DNA from: CAWGLW01 sp963823525
GTDB taxonomy: Bacteria > Pseudomonadota > Gammaproteobacteria > Steroidobacterales > Steroidobacteraceae
DNA: 64,000 nucleotides
Assembly: GCA_963823525.1 (NCBI GenBank)
Contig: CAWGLW010000005.1
Span: 62,001-126,000 of the forward strand
Direction: 5' to 3'
Made by a program: the position numbers and the translations under genes
The notes under the pieces: model-generated
Databases searched by the model: none
What the model was told of the DNA's origin: nothing
Seen by the model: only the letters and a program-made list of their open reading frames with translations
Shown here: positions 51,707 through 61,354 of the stretch, one piece after another
How the letters are laid out: each line of letters begins with the position of its first letter
Position numbering within the stretch: position 1 is the stretch's first letter

Positions 51707-53220
51707 CCACCGGTAGCGGCCCGCGGGCTCAGGGTCCGTCGAAAGCAGGTACGGGTTGGAAGCTGGTCGGCTGGCTGTTGTCTGCCTGGATTGGATACGC
51801 TCCGTTACCTGCAAAGAGCGAGCCCTGGGCGTCGCCCGGGAGCACCACCGTCAGGCACGACCTGCAGATACTTGCGGACGCAGGGCTGCTAAGCGGTCCG
51901 TCGTTGAGCTGGCCGGTTCCATGGTCTCTGATTGATCGCGAACTCAGTGCCGTGGACCTGGGCGTCTTACCGGCATCGACTCTGTCCAGCGCGAGCCGCA
52001 TGCGCCGGCTTGCCGCCAGCGAGACCGGCTCGTCCGGGTCGGTGAGTGTCGAGGCGCAGCTCTCGGGAAGCCTGAATCCAACGGAGCTGCGCAGCTTTGA
52101 GGATACGCCGCGCCAGGATGGCGAAGTCTCGCTGAGCGCGACCGGAATGGGGGAGCGCGTTGCCTGGCGGGCATCGCTTACGGTTGTTACGGATCCCCAG
52201 GATGGCCAAAGCATACGTCCTGATGGCAGCTACCTGGCCGTAGGCCTTGGCAATTGGGCCTTGTCGGCCGGATACATTGACCGTTGGTGGGGGCCAGGCT
52301 GGCAAGGCAGCCTCATCTTGTCGACCAACGCCCGACCCATACCGGCGTTGGCCGTTGACCGGATTGAAGCCCGCCCTTTCGATGTGCCCGTTCTGCGATG
52401 GCTTGGGCCCTGGCGGCTCAGCACCTTCATGGGCCAGTTGGAAAGCGACCGCGACTATCCGAATGCCTGGCTATTCGGGTTGCGCGCCGAGATCCGCCCG
52501 TTCCCGTCGCTGCAGATCGCCGCCAGCCGTACAGCGCAGTGGTGCGGTGAGGGCCGTCCCTGCGACCTGGGCACATTCTGGGACCTGTTGATCGGGAACG
52601 ACAATGATCAGGCCCTGGAGGATCAGCCCGGCAACCAACTCGCGGGATTTGACCTGCGCTGGTCCTGGCCCGGCGCGCGGGTGCCGCTGGCGGTGTACGC
52701 GCAGGGGATCGGGGAAGATGAGGCCGGGTTTCTCCCCTCGAAATACCTCGGCTTGTTTGGTTTCGAGGTCTGGGGTGGTCTGGCCGACGGCAATTGGCGG
52801 GCCCACGTCGAGTACGCTGATACAAGCTGTGAATTCCTGAGGTCGCCGCCTGAGTTCGGCTGCGCGTATACGAATGTGATCTATACCAGTGGCTACCGAT
52901 ATCGGGGCAGGGCGATCGGCCATTCGATTGATGCTGACGGGCGGTCCCTGGGTGGCGGGTTCCTTTTCGTCGAACCCTCGGGTCACCGCTGGGAGCTGAT
53001 CGTGCGAACCGTGGAACTCAATCGGGCCGGACAGGCCAGGGAGCATTCACTGGCGAACGGTCCGGCAGACGTCGCGGACTTCGCGCTCACCCACGAACGA
53101 GGCTTCCGTTGGGGTAAGATTACCGTTTCGCTCGGCTACACGGCCGTCGACGCCGAATCCGTGGTGACCATCGAGGATGGTCTGCGCGGCTTCATCGACT
53201 GGCGGTACGAGATCCGCTGA
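51685..53220 (+). CDS. Wzi-like capsule assembly outer-membrane protein, copy 2
   Basis: A paralogue of the preceding gene, about 511 residues. It repeats the same landmarks: TVRHDLQILADAGLLSG, GLGNWALSAGYIDRWWGPGWQGS, LSTNARPIPALAVDR and QWCGEGRPC. The hydrophobic signal core is LVGWLLSAWIGYAPL, but no good start with a ribosome-binding site lies near it; TTG 51685 (used here) and GTG 51643, both inside copy 1, are candidates. The overlap suggests translational coupling with copy 1. The two copies probably arose by duplication. Confidence 0.8.
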   Translation: MAPRFQLATGSGPRAQGPSKAGTGWKLVGWLLSAWIGYAPLPAKSEPWASPGSTTVRHDLQILADAGLLSGPSLSWPVPWSLIDRELSAVDLGVLPASTLSSASRMRRLAASETGSSGSVSVEAQLSGSLNPTELRSFEDTPRQDGEVSLSATGMGERVAWRASLTVVTDPQDGQSIRPDGSYLAVGLGNWALSAGYIDRWWGPGWQGSLILSTNARPIPALAVDRIEARPFDVPVLRWLGPWRLSTFMGQLESDRDYPNAWLFGLRAEIRPFPSLQIAASRTAQWCGEGRPCDLGTFWDLLIGNDNDQALEDQPGNQLAGFDLRWSWPGARVPLAVYAQGIGEDEAGFLPSKYLGLFGFEVWGGLADGNWRAHVEYADTSCEFLRSPPEFGCAYTNVIYTSGYRYRGRAIGHSIDADGRSLGGGFLFVEPSGHRWELIVRTVELNRAGQAREHSLANGPADVADFALTHERGFRWGKITVSLGYTAVDAESVVTIEDGLRGFIDWRYEIR

Positions 53221-53226
53221 GCAAGT

Positions 53227-56166
53227 ATGAGGGATTTTGCGGCAGACACAATGAGCTGGAAAAGACGACATACGGGTATCGGCACAGGACGCCGCGGCCT
53301 GGCCTGCGGCTCGGCGCTGCTTGCCGTGCTGGCAACGATGCTGCTGGGAACCGCCCATGCACAGACACCGACTGCCAGCCAGGCGGAGGCATTCCGGAAT
53401 CTGTCGCCGCAACAGCAGCGCGCGCTGATGGAGCAGATGGGCGTCAACACCCAGGACGTTCGCCGCGATGGCACGCTGGAGTCCAGTGGTGCACCCGACG
53501 TTCGGCCATTGCCCATGGAGGTGGAGCCGGAGCGAATCTTCGACGCCGAAACGCGCCTGATCGGCGGCGATACCTTGATTATCGAAATCGACCCGGTCGA
53601 GTTCGAAGACCAGAACAGAATCCTGACCCCGACGCCGCTGCCCGGTGGATCCGCTCCGACTGAGGCCAGCGGCCAGCCGGACAGCCGCGGGCCCTCACAG
53701 GCCGCCGGGGCAACCGGCGCAGGCGATGCAACGGCAAAGCGGATCATGGTTGACCGCGGCGCCAGCGAGCAAGACCGCGTTGAACGGTTTTCCGAGACGG
53801 TGCTTGCTGCGAACCCGTACCGGTTGTCGGCGTCGGGAAGTATTGATCTTCCGGGACTCGGTACCGTTCAGCTCGCGGGCCTGACCACGCTGCAGGCGAC
53901 GCAGCGCCTGGCGATCGAGCCGTACCTGCGTGACTTCACCATTCGTATCACGTTGATGCCGCTTGAGCCGGCCGGGCGCGATGCGCTCAAGCCCTTTGGC
54001 TATGACCTCTTCTCCGGTCAGCTCACGTCGTTCATGCCCGCGGTCGACGTGCCCGTCCCTTCAGAATACGTTGTTGGGCCTGGCGACAGGCTTGAGGTCC
54101 AGCTGGTCGGAAATGCAAGCAACCAGTATTCGCTGGTGGTCAATCGTGACGGTCGCGTGATGTTCCCGGACCTGGGCCCCATCGCGGTTGCTGGCCTGAG
54201 TTTTCCCGATGCAAGGCGTATGCTCGAGGAGCGCGTCACACAGCAAATGATCGGCACCACCGCGGTCGTCAGCATGGGCGAGTTGCGCTCGATCCGGATC
54301 TTCGTGCTCGGCGAAGCCAATAATCCCGGCTCGTACACGGTCAGCGGGCTATCGACGATCACGAATGCGCTTTACTACAGCGGGGGCGTGACTCCGATCG
54401 GTTCGATGCGCGACATTCAGCTCAAGCGCAGTGGCCGGATCGTGGCCCGGCTCGATCTGTACGACCTGTTGTTGCGCGGCGATACCTCCAATGACAAGCG
54501 GCTTCAGCCCGGTGACGTGATCTTCATTCCGCCGGTCGGCAAAACCGCGGGCGTGACCGGCGAAGTCCGACGGCCGGCCATTTACGAGTTCAAAGGCGAG
54601 GGCAGCCCCAGGGAGTTGATTTCTCTGGCGGGCGGCCTGACGCCGGATGCCGACCCCAGGTTCGCGCAGCTCGAGCGGATCGATACACGCCAGGAGCGGG
54701 TTGTACTGGACGTAGACCTGACGCAATCCAGCTCGAGCAAAATGGCGCTGAATGCCGGGGACCTGTTGCGCATACAGGCCGTCAAGCCGACCTATTCGAA
54801 TTCCGTCAGTGTCCAGGGGCACGTCCTGAGACCGGGCTCCTATCAGTTTAGAAGTGGCCTGAGGCTTGCGGATGTCATCAGAAGCGTTGACGAACTGAAG
54901 CCGAATGCCGATCTCAATTACGTTCTCATCCGCCGGGAACTGCCGGGTAACCGCCAGGTCCAGGCCGTGTCGGCGGACCTCAGTCGCGCGTGGCAGAGTC
55001 GATATACTGACGAGAATCCCTTGCTATCCCCGCGCGACCAGATCTTTGTCTTTGATCGGGAAACCGGCCGCCAGTCAGTACTCGAGCCGATGCTGCTCGA
55101 TTTCCGGCTGCAGGCCGGAAGTTCCGAGCCATCTCAGATCGTGAAAGTCTCAGGCCGCGTGCGCGCTCCGGGGGAGTATCCGCTGGAGCCCGGAATGCGC
55201 ATCAGCGACCTCGTGCGGGCGGGCGGCGGCCTGGCGCAGGACGCTTATAGTGGCGAGGCCGAACTGGCGCGTTACCAGGTGCTCAATGGAGAGACGCGCA
55301 AGACCGACGTCATTCGCATCGACATGAACCGTGCGCTGGCCGGAGACCCGGCGGCCGACATGCTGCTCGGGCCTTTCGACCTGCTGGTCGTCAAGGAGAT
55401 TTCTCAGTGGTCCGTGCAGGAGATCGTCAGGCTTGAGGGCGAGGTAAAGTTCCCTGGCGAGTACCCGATAGAGCCCGGTGAGACACTGAGTTCCGTCATC
55501 TCCCGGGCGGGCGGGCTCACGCCGTTTGCGTTTGCCGCCGGCAGCGTATTTACGCGGGAAACGCTGAAGGAGCGTGAGCGCGAACAATTGCAGATGCTGG
55601 CAGACCGGTTGAATCAGGACCTCGGGTCCCTTGCGTTGCAGGCCGCTCAAGCCATGGATGGAGGGACGCAGCAGGCCGCCGAAACGCTTTCGGTCGGTCA
55701 GTCCCTGCTGAACGACATTCGTAACACCGAACCGGTCGGCCGCCTGGTCATCGACCTCGACCAGATCGTGGCCTCTGAAGCGAGGTCTGTCCGCGATGTG
55801 ATTCTCAAGGACGGCGACACCCTTCGAGTGCCGAAGACCGCGCAGGAAGTCACGGTCATCGGCGAGGTGCAAAGTGCGACATCGCACCTGTTCGACCCGG
55901 ATCTGGCTCGAGACGACTATATTCGCCTGAGTGGTGGCACAACGCAGAAGGCGGACAAGTCACGCATTTATGTCGTTCGTGCGAACGGCCGCGTCGAGGC
56001 GGGCTCGGGAAGCCGGTGGTTCCGCGGCTCCAGCGAAATCATGCCGGGCGATACCATCGTCGTACCGCTGGACGCGGAGCGCATGCGCCCGCTGCCGATG
56101 TGGGCCTCGATCACCACGATTCTTTACAACATGGCGATTGCCGTGGCCGCCGTGAATTCGTTCTGA
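53227..56166 (+). CDS. Large multi-SLBB polysaccharide export protein
   Basis: A 979-residue exported protein related to Wza and to the longer WbfF/OtnA-type proteins. A signal peptide ends at about GTAHA-Q. A polysaccharide-export domain (YVVGPGDRLEVQLVGNASNQ, about 278-297) is followed by about six SLBB-like repeats with patterns such as VLGEANNPGSYTVSG, VTGEVRRPAIYEFKGEG, VQGHVLRPGSYQFRSG, VSGRVRAPGEYPLEPG and LEGEVKFPGEYPIEPG. Wza has about 380 residues and fewer repeats. A hydrophobic tail (ITTILYNMAIAVAAVNSF) may be membrane-associated. It starts 6 bases after Wzi copy 2; an internal ATG at 53251 is possible. Confidence 0.88.
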   Translation: MRDFAADTMSWKRRHTGIGTGRRGLACGSALLAVLATMLLGTAHAQTPTASQAEAFRNLSPQQQRALMEQMGVNTQDVRRDGTLESSGAPDVRPLPMEVEPERIFDAETRLIGGDTLIIEIDPVEFEDQNRILTPTPLPGGSAPTEASGQPDSRGPSQAAGATGAGDATAKRIMVDRGASEQDRVERFSETVLAANPYRLSASGSIDLPGLGTVQLAGLTTLQATQRLAIEPYLRDFTIRITLMPLEPAGRDALKPFGYDLFSGQLTSFMPAVDVPVPSEYVVGPGDRLEVQLVGNASNQYSLVVNRDGRVMFPDLGPIAVAGLSFPDARRMLEERVTQQMIGTTAVVSMGELRSIRIFVLGEANNPGSYTVSGLSTITNALYYSGGVTPIGSMRDIQLKRSGRIVARLDLYDLLLRGDTSNDKRLQPGDVIFIPPVGKTAGVTGEVRRPAIYEFKGEGSPRELISLAGGLTPDADPRFAQLERIDTRQERVVLDVDLTQSSSSKMALNAGDLLRIQAVKPTYSNSVSVQGHVLRPGSYQFRSGLRLADVIRSVDELKPNADLNYVLIRRELPGNRQVQAVSADLSRAWQSRYTDENPLLSPRDQIFVFDRETGRQSVLEPMLLDFRLQAGSSEPSQIVKVSGRVRAPGEYPLEPGMRISDLVRAGGGLAQDAYSGEAELARYQVLNGETRKTDVIRIDMNRALAGDPAADMLLGPFDLLVVKEISQWSVQEIVRLEGEVKFPGEYPIEPGETLSSVISRAGGLTPFAFAAGSVFTRETLKEREREQLQMLADRLNQDLGSLALQAAQAMDGGTQQAAETLSVGQSLLNDIRNTEPVGRLVIDLDQIVASEARSVRDVILKDGDTLRVPKTAQEVTVIGEVQSATSHLFDPDLARDDYIRLSGGTTQKADKSRIYVVRANGRVEAGSGSRWFRGSSEIMPGDTIVVPLDAERMRPLPMWASITTILYNMAIAVAAVNSF

Positions 56167-56247
56167 TGATGGCCGGAGCGGTGCTCCATCCGGCGGTTGA
56201 GCTGTGCTGTGCAAGCACAGTTGACAGTCTCGGCTGATTGTCGCCCC

Positions 56248-57400
56248 GTGGCACGTTTTCTGCCTTTTGCCCTTCCGGATATTGGCGAAGAGGAAATCGC
56301 GGAGGTCGTTGATTCTCTGCGCTCAGGCTGGATAACCACCGGCCCGAAGACCCGTCGATTCGAAGAGTCATTCCTTGAATTCCTCGGCGATGCGGGCCTG
56401 CATGCAGTCGCCGTCAACTCTGCCACGGCGGGCCTTCATCTGGCGCTCGAGGCGCTGGGACTGGGTCCCGGTGACCAGGTGATCACCACGACGCACACCT
56501 TCACTGCCACGGCTGAGGTCGTGCGGTACATGGGCGCAGACCCGGTCTTCGTTGATATTGACCCGAGCACTCACTGCATAGACGCCCGCCTCGTGGAAGA
56601 GGCGATAGGCAGCAGGACCCGGGTCATACTGCCCGTTCATTACGCAGGGCTGCCCTGCGACATGCAGGCGCTGGTCGACATCGCGTCGCGCAATGAGCTG
56701 CAGATTGTTGAGGATGCCGCACACGCCTTTCCGACGCGCTACCAGTCGCGGCTGATCGGAACGCTCGACAGCGCGGCAACCGTGTTCAGTTTTTACGCGA
56801 CCAAGACGATTGCGACAGGCGAGGGGGGCATGATCCTTACTCGGGACGAGGACATCGCGAAACGCAGTCGAATCATGCGGCTGCATGGCATCGATCGCGA
56901 CGCGTTCGACCGCTATACCTCTGAACGCCCGGCCTGGTACTACGAAGTCGTGGCGCCCGGGTTCAAGTACAATATGACGGACCTGGCTGCCTCGCTGGGT
57001 ATTCACCAGTTGCGAAAGGCAGAGGCGTTTCGTGCTTCGCCGGCAGGAGATTGCCGCGAGATACGATGCAGGGCTGGCTGATCTGCCGTTGCGGCTGCCG
57101 CCGTCGGTCGCGCCCGGGGATCAGCATGCCTGGCACCTTTACGTCGTGCAGGTGGATGAGGGTGCCGGCATCGGGCGCGACGCGGCGATACAGCGTCTAT
57201 ATGAACTCGGCATCGGTTGCAGCGTGCACTACATTCCGCTGCATCTGCAGCCCTACTGGCGGGATCGATATGGACTGCGACCGGAGCAATTTCCGCACTC
57301 GCAAAGGCTCTACGAAACGGCGATAAGCCTGCCGATATATTCGAAAATGACCGACTCCGATCAGGCCCGTGTCATCGAAGCACTGCATTCGATCTTTTGA
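56248..57400 (+). pseudogene. DegT/DnrJ-family aminotransferase, frameshifted
   Basis: A PLP-dependent sugar aminotransferase (about 383 residues when restored) of the type that forms 4-amino sugars (PglE/VioA-like). Present are DIGEEEIAEVVDSLRSGW, NSATAGLHLALEALG, IVEDAAHAFPTRY and the PLP lysine in FSFYATKTIATGEGG. After LRKAEAF the frame breaks; from 57032 the +1 frame continues as RRQEIAARYDAGLADLP and runs to the end at 57400. One extra base near TTTCGTG (57028-57032) explains it. The GTG at 56248 is the likely start; TTG/GTG codons upstream are possible. It is followed by the sugar transferase gene after one base. Confidence 0.84.
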
Positions 57401-57401
57401 T

Positions 57402-58007
57402 ATGGGTAAACGACTGTTCGACATCCTCGCTGCGTCCGCCGGGCTGCTGCTCGGGGCGCCATTGCTGATTGCACTGGCGGTCTGGGTCAAGCTCGATTCC
57501 GCAGGACCGGCCCTTTTTCGCCAGCGGCGCGTCGGCTTATCCGGCAGACCGTTTCACATTCATAAATTCAGGACGATGCACCCGCAGGCCGAAGTGTGCG
57601 GTCCGGCCATTACCGCGGACGGGGACCCGCGGATTACGCGTGCGGGCCAGTTCCTGCGCCGCTACAAGCTCGATGAATTGCCGCAGCTGCTCGATGTACT
57701 CGTCGGCAGCATGAGCCTCGTCGGGCCGCGTCCGGAGGTTCCTAAGTATGTTGCAATGTACCCGCCCGAGACGCGCGCGAGAGTGCTTTCGGTTCGGCCC
57801 GGAATCACGGATGAAGCCGCAATTCTGTTTGCCGACGAGGAGCAGTTACTCGCGCGTTCGGATGATCCCGAATGGACCTACGTCAACGAGATTCTGCCTA
57901 AAAAGCTTGAACTCTACGAGCAATACGCCGCGCACCACACGCTGGCAGGCGACCTGCAGATCGTGGGACGAACCCTTGCCAGGGTATCGCGACGCCGCGG
58001 AACCTGA
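57402..58007 (+). CDS. Initiating phosphoglycosyltransferase (PglC-type sugar transferase)
   Basis: A small monotopic phosphoglycosyltransferase of 201 residues that transfers a sugar-1-phosphate to undecaprenyl phosphate to start a repeat unit. An N-terminal hydrophobic segment (about 6-28) is followed by FRQRRVGLSGRPFHIHKFRTM, the catalytic DE in YKLDELPQLLDVL and SLVGPRPEVPKYV. The size matches PglC rather than the longer WbaP/WcaJ type. Its pairing with the aminotransferase suggests an amino-sugar as first residue (inference). It ends a plus-strand run; the next genes are on the other strand. Confidence 0.9.
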   Translation: MGKRLFDILAASAGLLLGAPLLIALAVWVKLDSAGPALFRQRRVGLSGRPFHIHKFRTMHPQAEVCGPAITADGDPRITRAGQFLRRYKLDELPQLLDVLVGSMSLVGPRPEVPKYVAMYPPETRARVLSVRPGITDEAAILFADEEQLLARSDDPEWTYVNEILPKKLELYEQYAAHHTLAGDLQIVGRTLARVSRRRGT

Positions 58008-58052
58008 ATGGGTTCAGCCGGACACAGGGCGGTTCTGATCCGGCGTCCTCTT

Positions 58053-58748
58053 TCAGGGCTTTCGAATCCAGCAAACGAGATGCGAGCGCAGCAACGGCAA
58101 TAGATTGAAGACATCGTAGAGCGGGCCTGCCACGCGGCACAAGGCCCGGCTCAACGGTGGCGCGAGCGTTGTGCTCCAGGCCCTGACCGTCGCGTCGGGA
58201 AACAGGGCCTTGATCTCGGCAAGTTTCAGGCCACGAACGGAGTGGTTACGAGGATTGTCGAATCGCAGGTCATACCAGAGCAAGCCGCCGCCCGGAGCGA
58301 GTACGCGCCAGATTTCATCTCGAACCTTGAGCGTCGTCCGGTCATCCAGAATCGATGAGAACACGAGCGACTGCAGCACGAGGTCAATGCTGCCTGAATC
58401 GATATCGAGGTGATCTGCGCTGCCTGTCAGCAGGCGAACTTCGTCGGGTAATCGCTCTCTCGCCTGCGTGATACGGTCCGGAACGATGTCGTTGCCGATC
58501 AGGTTCTCGGGCCTGAAGCCGAGGCGCAGCAGGAAGAGCAGGTTGCCGCCGCTTCCGCAACCGATTTCGAGTGCCCGCAACGTGGGCAGACTCGCCAGGC
58601 CAGCCTTGCGCAATGCGTGAATAAATGCCAGGTCGCGTGATCGCACCGTGCGAGCGACCCATTGGGACAGCGGGTCGTACTGTACGGGCGGTTGGGCATC
58701 ACGCTGCCTGTAATACTCGGTCACGCGGTTGTTCTCGTTCGTGTTCAC
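58053..58748 (-). CDS. SAM-dependent methyltransferase
   Basis: A class I methyltransferase of 231 residues with motif I ALEIGCGSGGNLLFLL, then LIGNDIVPDRITQARERLP, and LAPGGGLLWYDLRFDNP. Substrate unknown; in a glycosyltransferase cluster it may methylate a sugar of the polymer or its carrier. The GTG at 58748 overlaps the stop of the upstream glycosyltransferase by 4 bases (GTGA), implying translational coupling; longer frames upstream are open but overlap that gene. Confidence 0.85.
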   Translation of the reverse strand: MNTNENNRVTEYYRQRDAQPPVQYDPLSQWVARTVRSRDLAFIHALRKAGLASLPTLRALEIGCGSGGNLLFLLRLGFRPENLIGNDIVPDRITQARERLPDEVRLLTGSADHLDIDSGSIDLVLQSLVFSSILDDRTTLKVRDEIWRVLAPGGGLLWYDLRFDNPRNHSVRGLKLAEIKALFPDATVRAWSTTLAPPLSRALCRVAGPLYDVFNLLPLLRSHLVCWIRKP

Positions 58749-59911
58749 CGGGTCAGCACCCCGAGGCCCTGGCGTCCCCGGCGGCGCAACACGACGAAGT
58801 CGACGATGCCGAGAAGGAAACCGAATCCGTAGCCCGAGTGACAGCAAATGAACGCAGCGGCCAGCCCCGGCGCCAGCCGCCAGCTGCGCTGACGACGACA
58901 GATCCCCAGGGTCACGATCAGGATGCCACCGAGGTAAAGCGCTGCAAGCACGCCCAGTGTTGCCCATGCCTTCGCACTCCAGAAGCCGGCCAGGGCGAGC
59001 GCAACGCCGAGCAGGACCGCCGCCACCGGTACGAGGTGCCGGATCGAGGCAGGCAAACGGTGTTTCTGGATCACCCTGACTTTCCAGTAGCCATACTGAA
59101 AATATTGCCGGTACAGCCGGCTCAGTGAGTCTCTGGGAAAATAACGATATCGAATCGTCGGGCTCTGGTAGATGCGCCCGCCCGCGCGTGTCAGCCGCAG
59201 GTTCAATTCGTCATCCTGATTGCGCACCAGCTCCTCATCGTAAAGTCCAAGCTCCATCAGCTTGCTTCGGCGGTAAAAGCCAGTTGAGGTCGTGTCGACC
59301 TCGCCAGCGAAATCCAGATCGTGCCAGCGCGCCCCGCCGCTCGAATACGGCGAATTGAAGGCCAGCGCGATGGCCTGCTGCCGCGGCGTGCGCCCCGCAG
59401 CCTGGGCCGGGCCACCGACATTATCGGCGCCGGTCTCGCGCTGTATGCGCAGGCATTCGGACAGGTAGTCGCTGGCGTATTGGGCATGAGCGCTGATGAT
59501 CGCGACGAAGTCGCCGCGTGCCTGCCGAATGCCTTCATTAAGGCCAGTCGGCACTATCTGTCGTGGATTGTCGAGGAGCCTGATTCGCGAATCCCGCGCA
59601 CTCCACTGCGCCACAATCTCTCGTGTGCGGTCCGTGCTCATGCCATCAACAACCAGGATCTCCAGATCGCCCGGGACCGCCGCCTGAGCACTGATGCCCT
59701 GAAGGCAGTTGTCGATATAGCCCTCCTCATTGCGGCAAATGACGATAACCGTGATCAGTGTCTGGCCCGCGAGTCCGCGGCCGGAAAATTCATCCTTTGC
59801 GCTGTCGGGTCCGGCCGCTTCAGGGGTGGCAGATGACACTGGCAAATCGGGTCTGGAATTCGCGCCGACGGACGCTTCTCTCGAAGTGCTCATATTCTTC
59901 GTGCGCACCAT
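58745..59911 (-). CDS. Family 2 glycosyltransferase with C-terminal membrane segments (ExoA-like)
   Basis: A GT-A fold glycosyltransferase of 388 residues. The N-terminal catalytic part has TVIVICRNEEGYIDNCLQ, the DxD region ILVVDGMSTDRTREIV and the late acidic motif RNQDDELNLRL. Two or three hydrophobic segments follow from about residue 300, as in ExoA-type succinoglycan glucosyltransferases, anchoring it to the inner membrane. It is followed by the methyltransferase with a 4-base overlap. Donor and acceptor sugars are unknown. Confidence 0.88.
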   Translation of the reverse strand: MVRTKNMSTSREASVGANSRPDLPVSSATPEAAGPDSAKDEFSGRGLAGQTLITVIVICRNEEGYIDNCLQGISAQAAVPGDLEILVVDGMSTDRTREIVAQWSARDSRIRLLDNPRQIVPTGLNEGIRQARGDFVAIISAHAQYASDYLSECLRIQRETGADNVGGPAQAAGRTPRQQAIALAFNSPYSSGGARWHDLDFAGEVDTTSTGFYRRSKLMELGLYDEELVRNQDDELNLRLTRAGGRIYQSPTIRYRYFPRDSLSRLYRQYFQYGYWKVRVIQKHRLPASIRHLVPVAAVLLGVALALAGFWSAKAWATLGVLAALYLGGILIVTLGICRRQRSWRLAPGLAAAFICCHSGYGFGFLLGIVDFVVLRRRGRQGLGVLTR

Positions 59912-59993
59912 GCCTGGGTATTACGCCCTGTCACTGAATGCATTCTCTGCGGCGTGCGCGGGAGCTTAGCGCAACTGGCGGAGCGGCGGAAAT

Positions 59994-61136
59994 CTAGATC
60001 CGGCCCGTGCTCGCCTGTGTGAGTTGCTGACTGATAGCCGCGTAAAGCCCGAGAAGCTTTTCAGCCTCGCGCTCCCAGTTCAGGCTGGCTGCAATCAGTT
60101 GCCGTCCATTACGGCCCATTTTTTCGGCTGCCCCCGAGTCATCAAGAATGCTCTGCATCGTAGACGCGATCTGGTCCGGGTCTCGAGGATTGACAAACCT
60201 GGCGCAGCCCGCCAGGCCCGGCATCGAAGACCAGAAATCAAAATTCGAAGCGATCGACGGCAGTCCCGCGGACATGTACTCGAATAACTTGGTCGGATAG
60301 GACTCCAGATAATTCGGCACGGGCCAGAGAAGCACCAGCCCTGCCCGCGCATCGGTGAGAAGTCGCTTGACCCCGGCCCGGTCCACGTGACCAAAGTACC
60401 GTGTCCTCGACCATCCGGGCAGGGACTCGAGCTCCTGGCGAAGCTGCTCTGACTCGAACGTCCCTGCCAGCCACAGTTCCGCGTGGTATTGCTCCGGCAC
60501 TCGCGCAATTGCCTCCACCATTTCCCGGGCGCCCCGGATCCGAGTAATACCGCCCAGATAGACGAAAGCCGCCGTGCGCTCGTTGAAGGGACTGCCATGA
60601 GTGCTTTCCAACTCCTGCTGCTTCGGGAAATTCTGGACCGTGATGACCCGGCAATGGGGGAAACCCTCAGCGATGTGCGGTGTCGCGGCAACGACCGCAT
60701 CAACGCGCGTTGCCACAAATCGCTGGATTGCGGCCGTGATCCACCCCAGCGATTGACGGGCCGGCGCCGGTATCCAGGGTTTTGAAAGGATCTGCGCGTG
60801 AAGGTCCTCGTGCACGTCGTAGATGACGCGTTTACCCGAAAGCTTGAGCAATATTGCGATCGGCAGGAGTTCCGGATCGTGCAGATGGTAGATGTCGCCT
60901 TCGGCCCGACGCGCCGCGCGCCACGCCCTCCATGGCGCAACAAGCATCCGGGAGAACCGTCCACCGCTGCGTTGGAAGGGCACAATCGTCACCCCAGCGA
61001 TCGACTCCGAACGATCATGTGGCACGACATAGCTGACCTGGTAACCCGAGGCCGCCAGCGTTGTGCATTCTTTGGTTAAGATCCGGATGTCGTACGGTGG
61101 GTGTACGCTACTCAGATGGACCACTCTTGCTGACAA
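59994..61136 (-). CDS. Family 4 glycosyltransferase
   Basis: A GT-B fold glycosyltransferase of 380 residues. The N-terminus VVHLSSVHPPYDIRILTKEC and the C-terminal catalytic E-x7-E-like region YPTKLFEYMSAGLPSIAS are typical of GT4 enzymes. It starts at TTG 61136, or possibly at GTG 61124. The gap to the previous glycosyltransferase gene is about 218 bases, in which I see no gene. Sugar specificity is unknown. Confidence 0.86.
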   Translation of the reverse strand: MSARVVHLSSVHPPYDIRILTKECTTLAASGYQVSYVVPHDRSESIAGVTIVPFQRSGGRFSRMLVAPWRAWRAARRAEGDIYHLHDPELLPIAILLKLSGKRVIYDVHEDLHAQILSKPWIPAPARQSLGWITAAIQRFVATRVDAVVAATPHIAEGFPHCRVITVQNFPKQQELESTHGSPFNERTAAFVYLGGITRIRGAREMVEAIARVPEQYHAELWLAGTFESEQLRQELESLPGWSRTRYFGHVDRAGVKRLLTDARAGLVLLWPVPNYLESYPTKLFEYMSAGLPSIASNFDFWSSMPGLAGCARFVNPRDPDQIASTMQSILDDSGAAEKMGRNGRQLIAASLNWEREAEKLLGLYAAISQQLTQASTGRI

Positions 61137-61354
61137 TGATTAGGAGTCCCTGATTGCGGCTGATGCAGGGAGAATTCCCGCGCGGCGCGCGCCGGATCTT
61201 ACCGCGAATAACCCCGAATGCAAGCGTTCCGCCGGCATGGGAGCCGAAGGGCTGCGTCAATTGCATCGCTTCATTTCGGCCGCTAACAAGAAATCCACAC
61301 GACACAACGACGGCTGGTCAGCACGTCGCGCCGACGTGTCTGAGTGGCGGCCTA

